Shown one piece after another: positions 35,996 through 44,651 of a DNA stretch of 64,000 bases. Within the stretch, counting starts at the first letter, position 1. Every line of letters starts with the position of its first letter. This DNA comes from Bacteroidota bacterium (GTDB taxonomy: Bacteria; Bacteroidota; Bacteroidia; 2-12-FULL-35-15): NCBI GenBank assembly GCA_947504725.1, contig CANNHN010000005.1, positions 163,704 through 227,703 of the forward strand. Reading direction: 5' to 3'. The notes below the pieces were generated by a model, which was not told the origin of the DNA, searched no databases, and saw only the letters and a list, made by a program, of their open reading frames with translations. A program made the position numbers and the translations under genes.

Positions 35996-37174
35996 ATGAA
36001 AGAAGTATACATTATATCCGCAGTTCGAACACCATTGGGAAGTTTTGGCGGAGCATTGGCAGGCGTTTCTGCTACCAAACTAGGAGCAACAGCAATCAAA
36101 GGAGCATTGGCAAAAGCTGGTGTTGATGGAAAAGAAGTTCAAGAAGTATATATGGGAAGTGTATTGCAGGCGAATTTAGGTCAGGCACCTGCTCGCCAGG
36201 CTGCTATTTTTGCTGGATTGCCAAATACCGTTCAATGCACAACAATTAATAAAGTGTGTGCTTCTGGCATGAAAGCTATTATGATTGGTGCACAAAGTAT
36301 AATGTTAGGTGATGCGGATGTTGTAGTTGCAGGTGGAATGGAAAATATGAGTCAGGTTCCATTTTATTCAGAAAATTTGCGTTGGGGAAACAAATATGGT
36401 AATGTTACCATGATTGACGGTTTGGCAAAAGACGGTTTAACCGATGTTTACCACAATTATCCAATGGGGAATGCAGCAGACTTATGTGCAAAAGAATGTA
36501 ATATTTCTCGCGAAGAACAAGATGCATTTGCAATTGAATCATATAAACGTTCTCAAGCGGCATGGGCAGCAGGAAAATTTAATGACGAAATTGTTCCTGT
36601 AGAAATTCCTCAAAGAAAAGGTGATCCCATCTTAATGAAAGAAGATGAAGAATATAAAAATGTTCGTTTCGATAAAATTCCGGAATTAAAAGGAGCATTT
36701 TCAAAAGAAGGAACAGCAACAGCAGCAAATTCATCTACAATGAATGATGGAGCAGCAGCAGTTGTATTAATGAGCAAAGAAAAAGCAGAAAAATTAGGTC
36801 TAAAGCCAATCGCGATTCTTCGTGGTGCAGCTGATGCAGAACATGCCCCTGAGTGGTTTACAACAGCCCCATCTTTGGCAGTTCCGAAAGCAGTTGCAAA
36901 AGCGGGAATGAAAATGGAAGACATTCAGTATTTCGAATTGAATGAAGCATTTTCAACTGTTGGAATTGTGAATATGCAAAAAATGAAATTGGATGCTAGC
37001 AAAGTAAATGTGAATGGCGGAGCAGTTTCATTAGGTCATCCGTTAGGTTGTTCCGGAGCACGTATTATTGTTACATTAATACATGTGTTAAAACAAAACA
37101 ACGCAAAGTTCGGTGCTGCTGGTATTTGTAATGGTGGTGGCGGAGCGAGTGCTGTTGTAATTGAATTAGTATAA
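35996..37174 (+). CDS. Acetyl-CoA C-acetyltransferase (thiolase)
   Basis: 392 residues, standard length. Catalytic Cys88 in NKVCASGMKAI, His348 in GGAVSLGHPLGCSGARI and Cys378 in GICNGGGGAS. N-terminal VYIISAVRTPLGSFGGALAG is typical. It condenses two acetyl-CoA to acetoacetyl-CoA or runs the reverse in fatty-acid and ketone-body breakdown; cytoplasmic. Sequence features favour the biosynthetic/acetoacetyl-specific group over long-chain FadA, but that is not decisive. No beta-oxidation partner is adjacent, so it is likely expressed alone from the promoter noted upstream. Confidence 0.97.
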   Translation: MKEVYIISAVRTPLGSFGGALAGVSATKLGATAIKGALAKAGVDGKEVQEVYMGSVLQANLGQAPARQAAIFAGLPNTVQCTTINKVCASGMKAIMIGAQSIMLGDADVVVAGGMENMSQVPFYSENLRWGNKYGNVTMIDGLAKDGLTDVYHNYPMGNAADLCAKECNISREEQDAFAIESYKRSQAAWAAGKFNDEIVPVEIPQRKGDPILMKEDEEYKNVRFDKIPELKGAFSKEGTATAANSSTMNDGAAAVVLMSKEKAEKLGLKPIAILRGAADAEHAPEWFTTAPSLAVPKAVAKAGMKMEDIQYFELNEAFSTVGIVNMQKMKLDASKVNVNGGAVSLGHPLGCSGARIIVTLIHVLKQNNAKFGAAGICNGGGGASAVVIELV

Positions 37175-37200
37175 GCTCGTTAGATTAAAGTTGCTTGGTT

Positions 37201-37279
37201 GTCATTTCGAGCGGAGTCGAGAAACCTATGATGAATTGCATAGGATTTAGTTATATTCTTCCGCGCTGGTCGGAATGAC
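37201..37279. repeat. Dispersed hairpin element (GTCATTYCGAG family)
   Basis: Begins GTCATTTCGAGCGGAGTCGA and ends GGTCGGAATGAC; the ends pair with one mismatch. An inner stem CCTATG/CATAGG is at 37225-37244. Shares its ends with 21762-21863 and GAGCGGAGTCGA with the reverse complement of bases near 52562-52573. Confidence 0.85.
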
Positions 37280-37324
37280 GGTTCTAAGAATGTTTTGTTT
37301 TAACCAATTGCCTTAGGGTAAAAT

Positions 37325-38101
37325 ATGTTCGGAATTTGTAATTTAAGCATCGTCCCTTGTAGAAAAGAACCTTCGGATCGCTCTGAAATGGTTACTCAGT
37401 TGCTATTTGGTGACCACTTCGAAATATTGGAGGTGCAAGGTTCTTGGTGCAGAATAAAAATTGCGTATGACGATTACGATTGTTGGATTGATAAAAAACA
37501 ATTTCTTCCGATAGCCCATCACACGTTTGATATCTTAAGTTCCACCGAAACATTTTGTGTAAACGAATTGATTCAAATCATCACCGATTCAAAAGTATCT
37601 CAACTGTTTCCTGTTTGTATTGGAAGTACTCTTCCTAATTTTGATAATGGAGAATGTGCTGTAGAAAATTCTACGTACACTTATGATGGAGCATACGTAA
37701 ACGGACATCTTCCTTTTTCGAAAAACGGAATTATCGATACCGCAATGATGTATTTAAATACTCCGTATTTGTGGGGAGGCAAATCGCCTTTCGGAATCGA
37801 TTGTTCTGGATTTACTCAAATGGTTTACAAGCTAAACGGAATCAAAATCAAACGGGATGCATACCAACAAGCAGAAGAAGGTGAAACGTTGAGCTTTGTT
37901 GAAGAATCAGAGCCGGGCGACTTAGCTTTTTTTGATAACGATGAAGGCAAGATTGTGCACGTAGGAATTGTAATGGACAATAATAAAATCATTCACGCTT
38001 CAGGAAAAGTTCGTATTGATGGATTTGACCATCAAGGAATTTTTAACAACGATAAAAAAGATTATTCTCACAGATTGAGGTTGTTAAAAAGAATCATTTA
38101 A
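37325..38101 (+). CDS. SH3b plus NlpC/P60 cysteine peptidase
   Basis: 258 residues. N-terminal bacterial SH3-like domain (~1-65, MVTQLLFGDHFEILEVQGSW, CWIDKKQF), C-terminal NlpC/P60 domain (~135-258) with Cys160 in GIDCSGFTQMV, His212 in IVHVGIVM and His224 in IIHAS as the likely catalytic set. The family cleaves gamma-D-Glu-diamino acid bonds in peptidoglycan stem peptides, for wall turnover or recycling of muropeptides. There is no signal peptide, so a cytoplasmic role in peptide recycling (as in YkfC-like enzymes) is more likely than a secreted hydrolase. Confidence 0.93.
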   Translation: MFGICNLSIVPCRKEPSDRSEMVTQLLFGDHFEILEVQGSWCRIKIAYDDYDCWIDKKQFLPIAHHTFDILSSTETFCVNELIQIITDSKVSQLFPVCIGSTLPNFDNGECAVENSTYTYDGAYVNGHLPFSKNGIIDTAMMYLNTPYLWGGKSPFGIDCSGFTQMVYKLNGIKIKRDAYQQAEEGETLSFVEESEPGDLAFFDNDEGKIVHVGIVMDNNKIIHASGKVRIDGFDHQGIFNNDKKDYSHRLRLLKRII

Positions 38102-38102
38102 A

Positions 38103-38129
38103 AGCTAAAGTTTAATCGAAACTTTAGCT
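38103..38129. terminator. Hairpin between convergent genes
   Basis: AGCTAAAGTTT (38103-38113) pairs perfectly with AAACTTTAGCT (38119-38129), loop AATCG. It covers the last codons of the minus-strand gene. The T tract is weak on both strands, so termination is likely but not certain. Confidence 0.5.
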
Positions 38130-38770
38130 CCCAAAAACTTTGGTTGTTTGCTAAAGAGATATAAATCCAAAACAGCTTTGAATTTTGCGAAATGTTCTCT
38201 TGTTCTAACTTTTAAAGAAAAAGTATCAGGAACGTCTTTTGCATTGAATGCCACAACTTCCATTTTATAAAAATTACCTATAAATACTGCGCGCTCATTG
38301 TGAAACCTTTGTGAGATGACTGTGATTTTAGTTTGTCCGAATACTTTTAAGCATCTCACCATCGAATCCAATGTTCTGAATCCAGCATAATCCTGCGTGA
38401 TACTACTATCGGGAACACCTTTTGCAACCAGGGCTTCTCTCATGTCGGTGGCCTCATCGTATTCTTTTCTTGAATTGTCGCCACTCACAATAATGTGTTT
38501 TATTTTTCCTGATTTATACAATTGCGCTGCTGCTTCAATTCGATATTTGAAAAATAAATTTTCGCTCCCATTCTGTAATGTTTTGCTTGCACCTAATAAA
38601 ATAGCAACATCATTTTCAGGAATTAAAGATGCATCAGAATAAATTTGTGCTTTTGTACTTTTAATAATCCAGTAATTGCTAAGTATAATAGATAATGCAA
38701 GCAGCGTAAATAGTATCAGCGACCATTTGAAAGTTTTCTTGAGAGGAATAGGTTTTAACTTTTTGAGCAT
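38105..38770 (-). CDS. YdcF/SanA-like DUF218 membrane protein
   Basis: 221 residues. One N-terminal membrane helix (~15-36) then a DUF218 domain: DVAILLGASKTLQNG, FKYRIEAAAQLYKSGKIKHIIVSGDN, EATDMREALVAKGVPDSSITQDYAGFRTLDSMVRC and ITVISQRFHNERAVFIG. This is the SanA/ElyC/YdcF fold, linked in other bacteria to envelope integrity and vancomycin sensitivity; biochemical activity is not settled. The domain would be periplasmic here. It is preceded by an intergenic stretch with inverted ACCACAGAT/ATCTGTGGT motifs separating it from the UbiA gene. Confidence 0.9.
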   Translation of the reverse strand: MLKKLKPIPLKKTFKWSLILFTLLALSIILSNYWIIKSTKAQIYSDASLIPENDVAILLGASKTLQNGSENLFFKYRIEAAAQLYKSGKIKHIIVSGDNSRKEYDEATDMREALVAKGVPDSSITQDYAGFRTLDSMVRCLKVFGQTKITVISQRFHNERAVFIGNFYKMEVVAFNAKDVPDTFSLKVRTREHFAKFKAVLDLYLFSKQPKFLGAKVSIKL

Positions 38771-38773
38771 TTT

Positions 38774-38873
38774 ACCACAGATTTCTCAGATTTGCACTGA
38801 AGATATTAAGTTGTTTGGTGAAGAAGTGAATTGTTTTAAGTTTTTATCTGTTTTGATTTGTGTTATCTGTGGT
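38774..38873. repeat. Intergenic element bounded by ACCACAGAT/ATCTGTGGT
   Basis: ACCACAGAT at 38774-38782 and its reverse complement at 38865-38873 fill the gap between two minus-strand genes. An ATCTGTTTT..ATCTGTG motif at 38845-38871 resembles one at 63560-63585. Confidence 0.5.
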
Positions 38874-38876
38874 GAA

Positions 38877-39746
38877 TCAAACATATAGATCAATCAGTAC
38901 AAATGCAGCAAAAACAACACTTGCAATTCCATTCGTAGTAAAGAAAGCTAAATTTACTTTTGATAAATCATTTGGTTTAACTAAAGTATGCTGATAAAAT
39001 AAAAGTAAAGTATAGATTGATGCTCCTATCCAATACCACAATGCAAAATTTGCATAAATGCCAGCATAAATAATAAAACCTGCACTTATCAAATGCAAAA
39101 TATTAGATAGCATCAAGGCTCCTTTTTTTCCTAGCAATACAGGAATGGATTTTAAATTTTTTGAACGGTCAAATTCTTCATCTTGCAAAGCATAAATAAT
39201 ATCAAAGCCACTCACCCAAAATAATACTGCAAATGAAAAGAAGAGTGGCAACCAATTGAATTTGCCTGTGACAGCCAAATAGGCGCCAATTGGAGCGAGT
39301 GACAAGCCCAATCCTAAAATTAAATGACAAAAAGCGGTAAATCGTTTTGTTAAGCTATAGCCTAATACAACTAATAAGGCAATCGGAGATAAATAAAAAC
39401 AAAGTGGATTTATAAAGTAAGTTGTCCCAACAAATAACACGCAATTTACAATAACAAATATCAATGCCGATTGTGGTTTTACAATTCCAGCAGGAATTTC
39501 TCTTATCGCTGTGCGTGCATTTTGTTCATCAATATTTCTATCAATGTATCTGTTGAAAGCCATGGCTGCGCTTCGCGCAAATACCATACATAAAACTACA
39601 AATACAAAAAGTTTGATGTTAAATTGTGCTTCGGTATAAGCAATGGCTAAGAAATAACCGATGATAGCGAATGGCAATGCAAAAATAGTGTGACTAAATT
39701 TTATTAAAGATAAATAATTACTAAATGTATTCGTTTTGGATTCCAT
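38877..39746 (-). CDS. UbiA-family prenyltransferase
   Basis: 289 residues with about eight to nine membrane helices. Two Asp-rich motifs that bind Mg-polyprenyl diphosphate: AFNRYIDRNIDEQNART (~65-80) and YALQDEEFDRSKNLKS (~187-200). Annotation as 4-hydroxybenzoate polyprenyltransferase is usual, but Bacteroidota make menaquinone, so a role as MqnP (futalosine pathway) or another quinone prenylation is more likely; sequence alone does not decide. Located six bases after a small membrane protein gene and downstream of a subtilisin gene on the same strand, with which it may be co-transcribed. Confidence 0.93.
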   Translation of the reverse strand: MESKTNTFSNYLSLIKFSHTIFALPFAIIGYFLAIAYTEAQFNIKLFVFVVLCMVFARSAAMAFNRYIDRNIDEQNARTAIREIPAGIVKPQSALIFVIVNCVLFVGTTYFINPLCFYLSPIALLVVLGYSLTKRFTAFCHLILGLGLSLAPIGAYLAVTGKFNWLPLFFSFAVLFWVSGFDIIYALQDEEFDRSKNLKSIPVLLGKKGALMLSNILHLISAGFIIYAGIYANFALWYWIGASIYTLLLFYQHTLVKPNDLSKVNLAFFTTNGIASVVFAAFVLIDLYV

Positions 39747-39752
39747 TTGAAA

Positions 39753-40013
39753 TTATTTTTTGCTCATAAAAATGATAATCAAGATTGTTATTATTGGAAT
39801 TGAACTTAAAACAATTCCGATAATTCCTGGAGTGATTTTTTTTGTATTGATTTGATATTTACTATCATAATACACATATAACGTTGAAGTAATCATCCCT
39901 AAAAAGCCTACTGGAATAGATAGAAATAATCCATAAGGTAAAAAGCATAATGCTGCTGATAGGAATCCTAAGCAAACGGCTATTACTCCAATTATTTGTA
40001 ATTTTTTGTTCAT
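39753..40013 (-). CDS. Small three-helix membrane protein
   Basis: 86 residues: hydrophobic segments at ~7-25, ~28-48 and ~63-83 with short polar loops (YYDSKYQINTKK). Starts one base after the stop of the subtilisin gene and ends six bases before the prenyltransferase gene, so all three are probably on one mRNA. No recognised domain; resembles many uncharacterised small inner-membrane proteins. Function unknown. Confidence 0.75.
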   Translation of the reverse strand: MNKKLQIIGVIAVCLGFLSAALCFLPYGLFLSIPVGFLGMITSTLYVYYDSKYQINTKKITPGIIGIVLSSIPIITILIIIFMSKK

Positions 40014-40014
40014 A

Positions 40015-42132
40015 CTACAAAATTATCATTTTTTTTGTAGCAATGATTCTGCCATCTTGAACTAATTTGCAATAATACATTCCTGAACTAAGTGTATTTA
40101 ATTCAACAGTTGATCCTTTGATTTGTTCGCTAGTAATTAATTGTCCGATAGAATTGTAAATCAAAAGTTCGGAAGTTTTATTTTGTAAATTGGATAGAAT
40201 TTGAATTACTATTGTACTACCGTTTATGGAAGGATTGGGATAAATGAATAAGGATGGGTCGTTATATGTTTCTATTAGTCCTGTTGTTAAACATCCTGTT
40301 AAAGCAGTAAATCCATTTGCCTTTCCATGTCCATATTGATTGTTGGGAACAACGCCAGTAAATCCATCTACCGTTGTACAATTTGTAATAGCATTCTTTA
40401 CATCTATTGCAGTAGCGGTTGGGTTTTTTTGCAAATACAAAGCTGCAATTCCAGCTACAACTGGACTAGATGCAGATGTTCCACCTCCAAGCGTGTGAAA
40501 TCCGCCTGGGTCAAATGAGTCGGGGTACAAAATTCCATCACCTGGAAGTACTGATAATAGTGAGCAGGACATAATAAAATCGCCTGGAGCGGCAATATCT
40601 GGTTTTGTTCTTCCGTCTCTTGTTGGTCCAGAGCTGGAATTCGGATGACGCTGACCTGGTGTGCGCGTTGAGTCAATAAATAGCACACTGTTGTAATTCA
40701 GCACACTTCTTCTATTTGTATAATTTCCAACTGTAACTACATTATCTAAACATTGAAAGCTAGAAACGATGGTTTGGTTTAAATCAGGAAGTTTATAAAA
40801 GATGCTATCTGGCATCGTTGCAGCGGATGGTATTCCTGTGCTCTTTAAATTAAAATTCCAAACATCAAATTTTCCATTTCCAGTGGTATTCAATCTCCAG
40901 TTATATCCAGCAGAATCTGCTATAATATTAAACTCCATGGTATAAACACCTGCTGCTGAATCGCCATAGGATTGTATTATTCCAATTCGATTTCCTGCAT
41001 TGTAAATGGTGTCGTTTATTAAAATTCCTAAATGACTGGCTATTGAAGTAAATGCTGTAGCGCCTCTTTTTGAATAATATGGAACAAGCTTGTCTACTCC
41101 AATTGAAAATTCAACTGAATTAAAATCATTTGTATCAGCATACATGGTGAAATATTGACTTCCACTATCAAAAAATGTAAAATTAGTATCAGCTGTAACA
41201 GTATATCCTAAATGAAAAGGAACATTTCCTGCATTGCCAGCAGAAGCAACAAATGCTCTTCCGCTTTGTGCATCAATCATATTTTTTATAAGTTGTGCTT
41301 GCAAATCTAATCCATCATGTGATCCGTAATAATCACCCAGACTAGCATTAATAACACATGGTTTTCCCAAACTATTTGCTTTGTTGAAAATATAATCAAC
41401 AGCATCGGTCATTAAAGTTGGATTTGAACTGTAAAAGTCAAAAGCAACAACCACGATATCTGCTTTAGGTGCAACTCCTTTATATGTTCCACTTGCTAAC
41501 CCATTTCCAGCAGCAATTCCGGTAACATGCGTTCCGTGTCCATACCAATCTATATCAGTTGAAGCAGCTGCAAGTCCTCCATCAATTTCAGTATTGTTCC
41601 ATTCTTGTCCGTAACCATAAACAGGCGTGTTTGCTGCAATAGGTAGTCGTTGATCCCAAAGATATTTTATTCGAGAATTTCCGAGGCTGTCGTTTAAATC
41701 AGGATGAGAAAAATCGACACCGGTATCAATAACTCCCATAACAATCCCGCTACCATTGTATCCTTGTGTTAATGGAATTGTTCCAGCATGAACGGGAAGG
41801 ATGTTGCTATTTAAAAGCATCGTATCATTCATTGGCTGGTAATGAGTAGGATATGCTTCTATTCGTTGAATTTTTTTATTACTTACATATAAAGAAAGAG
41901 CTGAAGCAGAAATTTTAATGGCAGCAATATTTCCGTAAGCGTATTTGATCTTTCCGTTTACCGAAGCGGTTAATTGCTTGATGGTTTCTATATCCCCTTT
42001 TACAAAAACATCAATTACTTCCGTAGAAGTTGGATTGTTTTTTAAAGCCAACGCAAGATTCATTTTGCTTTGTGCAAATACATTGATTGAAAAAATCAAT
42101 AGTATGAAAAAGATGGAGTGTAATTTTTTCAT
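40015..42132 (-). CDS. Subtilisin-like S8 serine peptidase with T9SS type A sorting domain
   Basis: 705 residues. Signal peptide ends NVFAQ (~21). Propeptide-like region to ~110, then the S8 domain: Asp136 (VMGVIDTGVDFSHPDL), His199 (DWYGHGTHVTGIAAG), oxyanion Asn in ASAGNAGN and Ser553 (GGGTSASSPVVAGIAALYL). A beta domain is inserted between the His and Ser motifs (~320-480). The C-terminal ~80 residues are a type A sorting domain (FIYPNPSINGSTIVI, LSSGMYYCKLVQDGR, ending KKMIIL), so the enzyme is exported through T9SS and kept on or shed from the surface. Likely nutrient or surface-protein processing. Divergent from the gene at 42190. Confidence 0.96.
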   Translation of the reverse strand: MKKLHSIFFILLIFSINVFAQSKMNLALALKNNPTSTEVIDVFVKGDIETIKQLTASVNGKIKYAYGNIAAIKISASALSLYVSNKKIQRIEAYPTHYQPMNDTMLLNSNILPVHAGTIPLTQGYNGSGIVMGVIDTGVDFSHPDLNDSLGNSRIKYLWDQRLPIAANTPVYGYGQEWNNTEIDGGLAAASTDIDWYGHGTHVTGIAAGNGLASGTYKGVAPKADIVVVAFDFYSSNPTLMTDAVDYIFNKANSLGKPCVINASLGDYYGSHDGLDLQAQLIKNMIDAQSGRAFVASAGNAGNVPFHLGYTVTADTNFTFFDSGSQYFTMYADTNDFNSVEFSIGVDKLVPYYSKRGATAFTSIASHLGILINDTIYNAGNRIGIIQSYGDSAAGVYTMEFNIIADSAGYNWRLNTTGNGKFDVWNFNLKSTGIPSAATMPDSIFYKLPDLNQTIVSSFQCLDNVVTVGNYTNRRSVLNYNSVLFIDSTRTPGQRHPNSSSGPTRDGRTKPDIAAPGDFIMSCSLLSVLPGDGILYPDSFDPGGFHTLGGGTSASSPVVAGIAALYLQKNPTATAIDVKNAITNCTTVDGFTGVVPNNQYGHGKANGFTALTGCLTTGLIETYNDPSLFIYPNPSINGSTIVIQILSNLQNKTSELLIYNSIGQLITSEQIKGSTVELNTLSSGMYYCKLVQDGRIIATKKMIIL

Positions 42133-42189
42133 ATTTATACGTAAATATTTACGAAATTTACGATTCTTAGCGGAGAAAAACTAATTCCT

Positions 42190-42825
42190 ATGCAACAAGT
42201 TTTTGTAATTGTATTCATTCTTTTTTCGTTGTGCTGTAAGGCTCAGTCGGATAGTATTGCTTATTCGCGCGACTATGATTTTAAGGAAGGTGTGTTTTTG
42301 ACAATAGAACAATTTAAAAAAAATAGTCCTATTCCGAAGTCAGCGATTGTGTCCGTTTTGCCAAAAGATCAGATTGATTTTTTAACACAAGTTTTAGAGC
42401 AAAAAGCAATCACCTATAAAGATACTGCTGGAATTGAGCAAAAAATAGAAACAAATTCGGTTTGGGGTTTTTGTCAAAATAGAACCATTTGTATCAACTT
42501 TAAAGGTGATTTTAATCGACTAAATGTGATTGGTAATTTGAGTCTGTTTTCTGCTTTGGTAGTTCAATCTCCAATGCGTAACGACCCGATTGGTGATATG
42601 TATGCTATACAACCTAGTTTTACTGAATTGCAACAATTTGTGTTTGATACAAAAGCCAATAAAGTGTTTGATTTCAATGTAAAAAACATGGAATTATTAC
42701 TTAAGGACGATGCAGAGCTATTTGCTCAGTTTATGAAGTTGAAAAAGCGTGCAAAGGCCGATTCTATCTTCATTTATCTTCGAAAGTACAATGAGAAACA
42801 TCCTTTGTATTTAGCTTCGAAATAA
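42190..42825 (+). CDS. Hypothetical secreted protein
   Basis: 211 residues. Signal peptide MQQVFVIVFILFSLCCKAQ, then a soluble domain (YDFKEGVFLTIEQFKKNSPIPKS, SVWGFCQNRTICINFKGDF) that looks mixed alpha/beta with no known motif. FKEGVYLTFEDFKNNSP-like openings recur in uncharacterised Bacteroidota proteins, so it belongs to a phylum-restricted family by my recollection. The ettA gene begins 79 bases downstream; no terminator between them is evident. Function unknown. Confidence 0.78.
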   Translation: MQQVFVIVFILFSLCCKAQSDSIAYSRDYDFKEGVFLTIEQFKKNSPIPKSAIVSVLPKDQIDFLTQVLEQKAITYKDTAGIEQKIETNSVWGFCQNRTICINFKGDFNRLNVIGNLSLFSALVVQSPMRNDPIGDMYAIQPSFTELQQFVFDTKANKVFDFNVKNMELLLKDDAELFAQFMKLKKRAKADSIFIYLRKYNEKHPLYLASK

Positions 42826-42904
42826 CCCAATTATTTCCCTAAAATTTACGATATTTGCATTCCTAAATTAATAATTTATAATTCACAATTTATAATTTCC
42901 AAAC

Positions 42905-44581
42905 ATGTCAGAAGGCAGACAAATTATTTTTTCGATGGTGAACGTGAGTCGCACGTTGCCTGCAGGTAAAACTATTTTAAAAGATATTTATTTATCTTTT
43001 TATTACGGAGCAAAAATTGGTATTCTCGGATTGAATGGTTCGGGTAAATCTACATTGATGAAAATCATTGCTGGAGTTGAAAAAAACTACCAGGGTGAAA
43101 TTCACTTTTCTCCAGGATACAAAATTGGAATGTTGGAGCAAGAGCCGCAATTGGACGATACCAAAACAGTTATCGAAATTGTACGCGAAGGTGCTGCTGA
43201 GCATGTGAATATTTTAAAAGAATATGAAGAAGTAAATAATAAGTTCGCAGAAGAAATGTCGGCTGACGACATGGATAAATTAATCAATCGTCAAGCGAGA
43301 TTGCAAGATTTAATTGATCAATTTGATTTATGGAATTTGGATAATCGTTTGGAACAAGCAATGGAAGCATTGCGTTGTCCGGAAAGCGATGCGCTCGTGA
43401 AGAACTTATCAGGAGGGGAGCGCAGAAGAGTGGCATTGTGTCGTTTGTTAATTCAAGAACCAGAAATTTTATTGTTGGATGAGCCTACCAATCACTTGGA
43501 TGCTGAATCGGTTGATTGGTTAGAACAACATTTGAAAAATTACAAGGGAACAGTTATCGCTGTTACTCACGATAGATATTTCTTAGACAATGTTGCCGGA
43601 TGGATTTTAGAATTAGATAGAGGTGAAGGTATTCCTTGGAAAGGAAATTATTCTGATTGGTTAGATCAAAAGCAAAAACGATTAGCACAAGAAGAAAAAA
43701 CGGAAAGCAAGCGTCAAAAAACATTATTGCGAGAGTTGGATTGGGTGCGTCAAGGTGCAAAAGGTCGTCAAACAAAATCTAAAGCACGTTTAGAGAATTA
43801 TGAAAAAATGTTGGGTGTGGATGCAAAAACAACAGAAGAGAAACTGGAGTTGTTTATTCCTAACGGTCCGCGTTTAGGTAATGAAGTAATTGAAGCGATT
43901 GATGTATCAAAAGCATTTGGAGATAAATTATTATACGAACATTTAAATTTTAAATTACCACCTGCTGGAATTGTTGGTATTATTGGACCAAACGGTGCTG
44001 GTAAAACTACATTGTTCCGTATGATTATGGGAGAAGAAACTCCAGATCATGGAGAATTTAAGGTGGGATCAACGGTTAAGATTGCATATGTTGACCAATC
44101 GCATACAGAAATTGATCCGGAGAAAACGATTTATGAAGTGTTGACGGGTGGTTCTGAGAATATTGTGATTGGTGGACAAACATTAAACTCTCGAGCTTAT
44201 GTTTCAAAGTTTAACTTTAATGGTTCCGACCAAGGAAAAAAATGCGGAATACTTTCGGGTGGTGAACGCAATCGTTTGCATTTAGCATTAACACTGAAAA
44301 AAGAAGCAAACGTATTATTATTGGATGAGCCAACCAACGATTTGGATGTTAACACACTCCGTGCTTTGGAAGAAGGTTTAGAAAGTTATGCAGGTTGTGC
44401 AGTAATTATTTCCCACGACCGTTGGTTCTTGGATAGAGTATGTACGCACATTCTTGCGTTTGAAGGCGATTCAACTGTTTATTATTTTGAAGGTGGATAT
44501 TCTGAATACGAAGAGAATAAGAAAAAACGTTTAGGGAATGTGGAGCCAAGAAGAGTGCGTTACAAGAAATTGACAGTATAA
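42905..44581 (+). CDS. ettA: ABC-F ATPase EttA (energy-dependent translational throttle)
   Basis: 558 residues, the EttA length. Two ABC cassettes: Walker A GLNGSGKSTLMK and GPNGAGKTTLFR, signatures LSGGERRRVALCRLL and LSGGERNRLHLALTL, Walker B LLLDEPTNHLDAES and LLLDEPTNDLDVNT, with the P-site linker between (SKRQKTLLRELDWVRQGAKGRQTKSKARL). EttA binds the ribosomal E site and gates the first elongation step according to ATP/ADP level; no membrane part. The arm and toothpick arrangement fits EttA over other ABC-F members. Followed by a terminator. Confidence 0.96.
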   Translation: MSEGRQIIFSMVNVSRTLPAGKTILKDIYLSFYYGAKIGILGLNGSGKSTLMKIIAGVEKNYQGEIHFSPGYKIGMLEQEPQLDDTKTVIEIVREGAAEHVNILKEYEEVNNKFAEEMSADDMDKLINRQARLQDLIDQFDLWNLDNRLEQAMEALRCPESDALVKNLSGGERRRVALCRLLIQEPEILLLDEPTNHLDAESVDWLEQHLKNYKGTVIAVTHDRYFLDNVAGWILELDRGEGIPWKGNYSDWLDQKQKRLAQEEKTESKRQKTLLRELDWVRQGAKGRQTKSKARLENYEKMLGVDAKTTEEKLELFIPNGPRLGNEVIEAIDVSKAFGDKLLYEHLNFKLPPAGIVGIIGPNGAGKTTLFRMIMGEETPDHGEFKVGSTVKIAYVDQSHTEIDPEKTIYEVLTGGSENIVIGGQTLNSRAYVSKFNFNGSDQGKKCGILSGGERNRLHLALTLKKEANVLLLDEPTNDLDVNTLRALEEGLESYAGCAVIISHDRWFLDRVCTHILAFEGDSTVYYFEGGYSEYEENKKKRLGNVEPRRVRYKKLTV

Positions 44582-44608
44582 TCAGTCTCGTAAAAATAGC
44601 TTAACTTT

Positions 44609-44645
44609 AATGAGGAATTCAATTATGAGTTCCTCATTTTTATTT
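44609..44645 (+). terminator. Rho-independent terminator of ettA
   Basis: AATGAGGAA (44609-44617) pairs with TTCCTCATT (44630-44638), 12-base loop, followed by TTTTATTTT. It separates ettA from the PhoD-like gene at 44652. Confidence 0.85.
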
Positions 44646-44651
44646 TAATAC

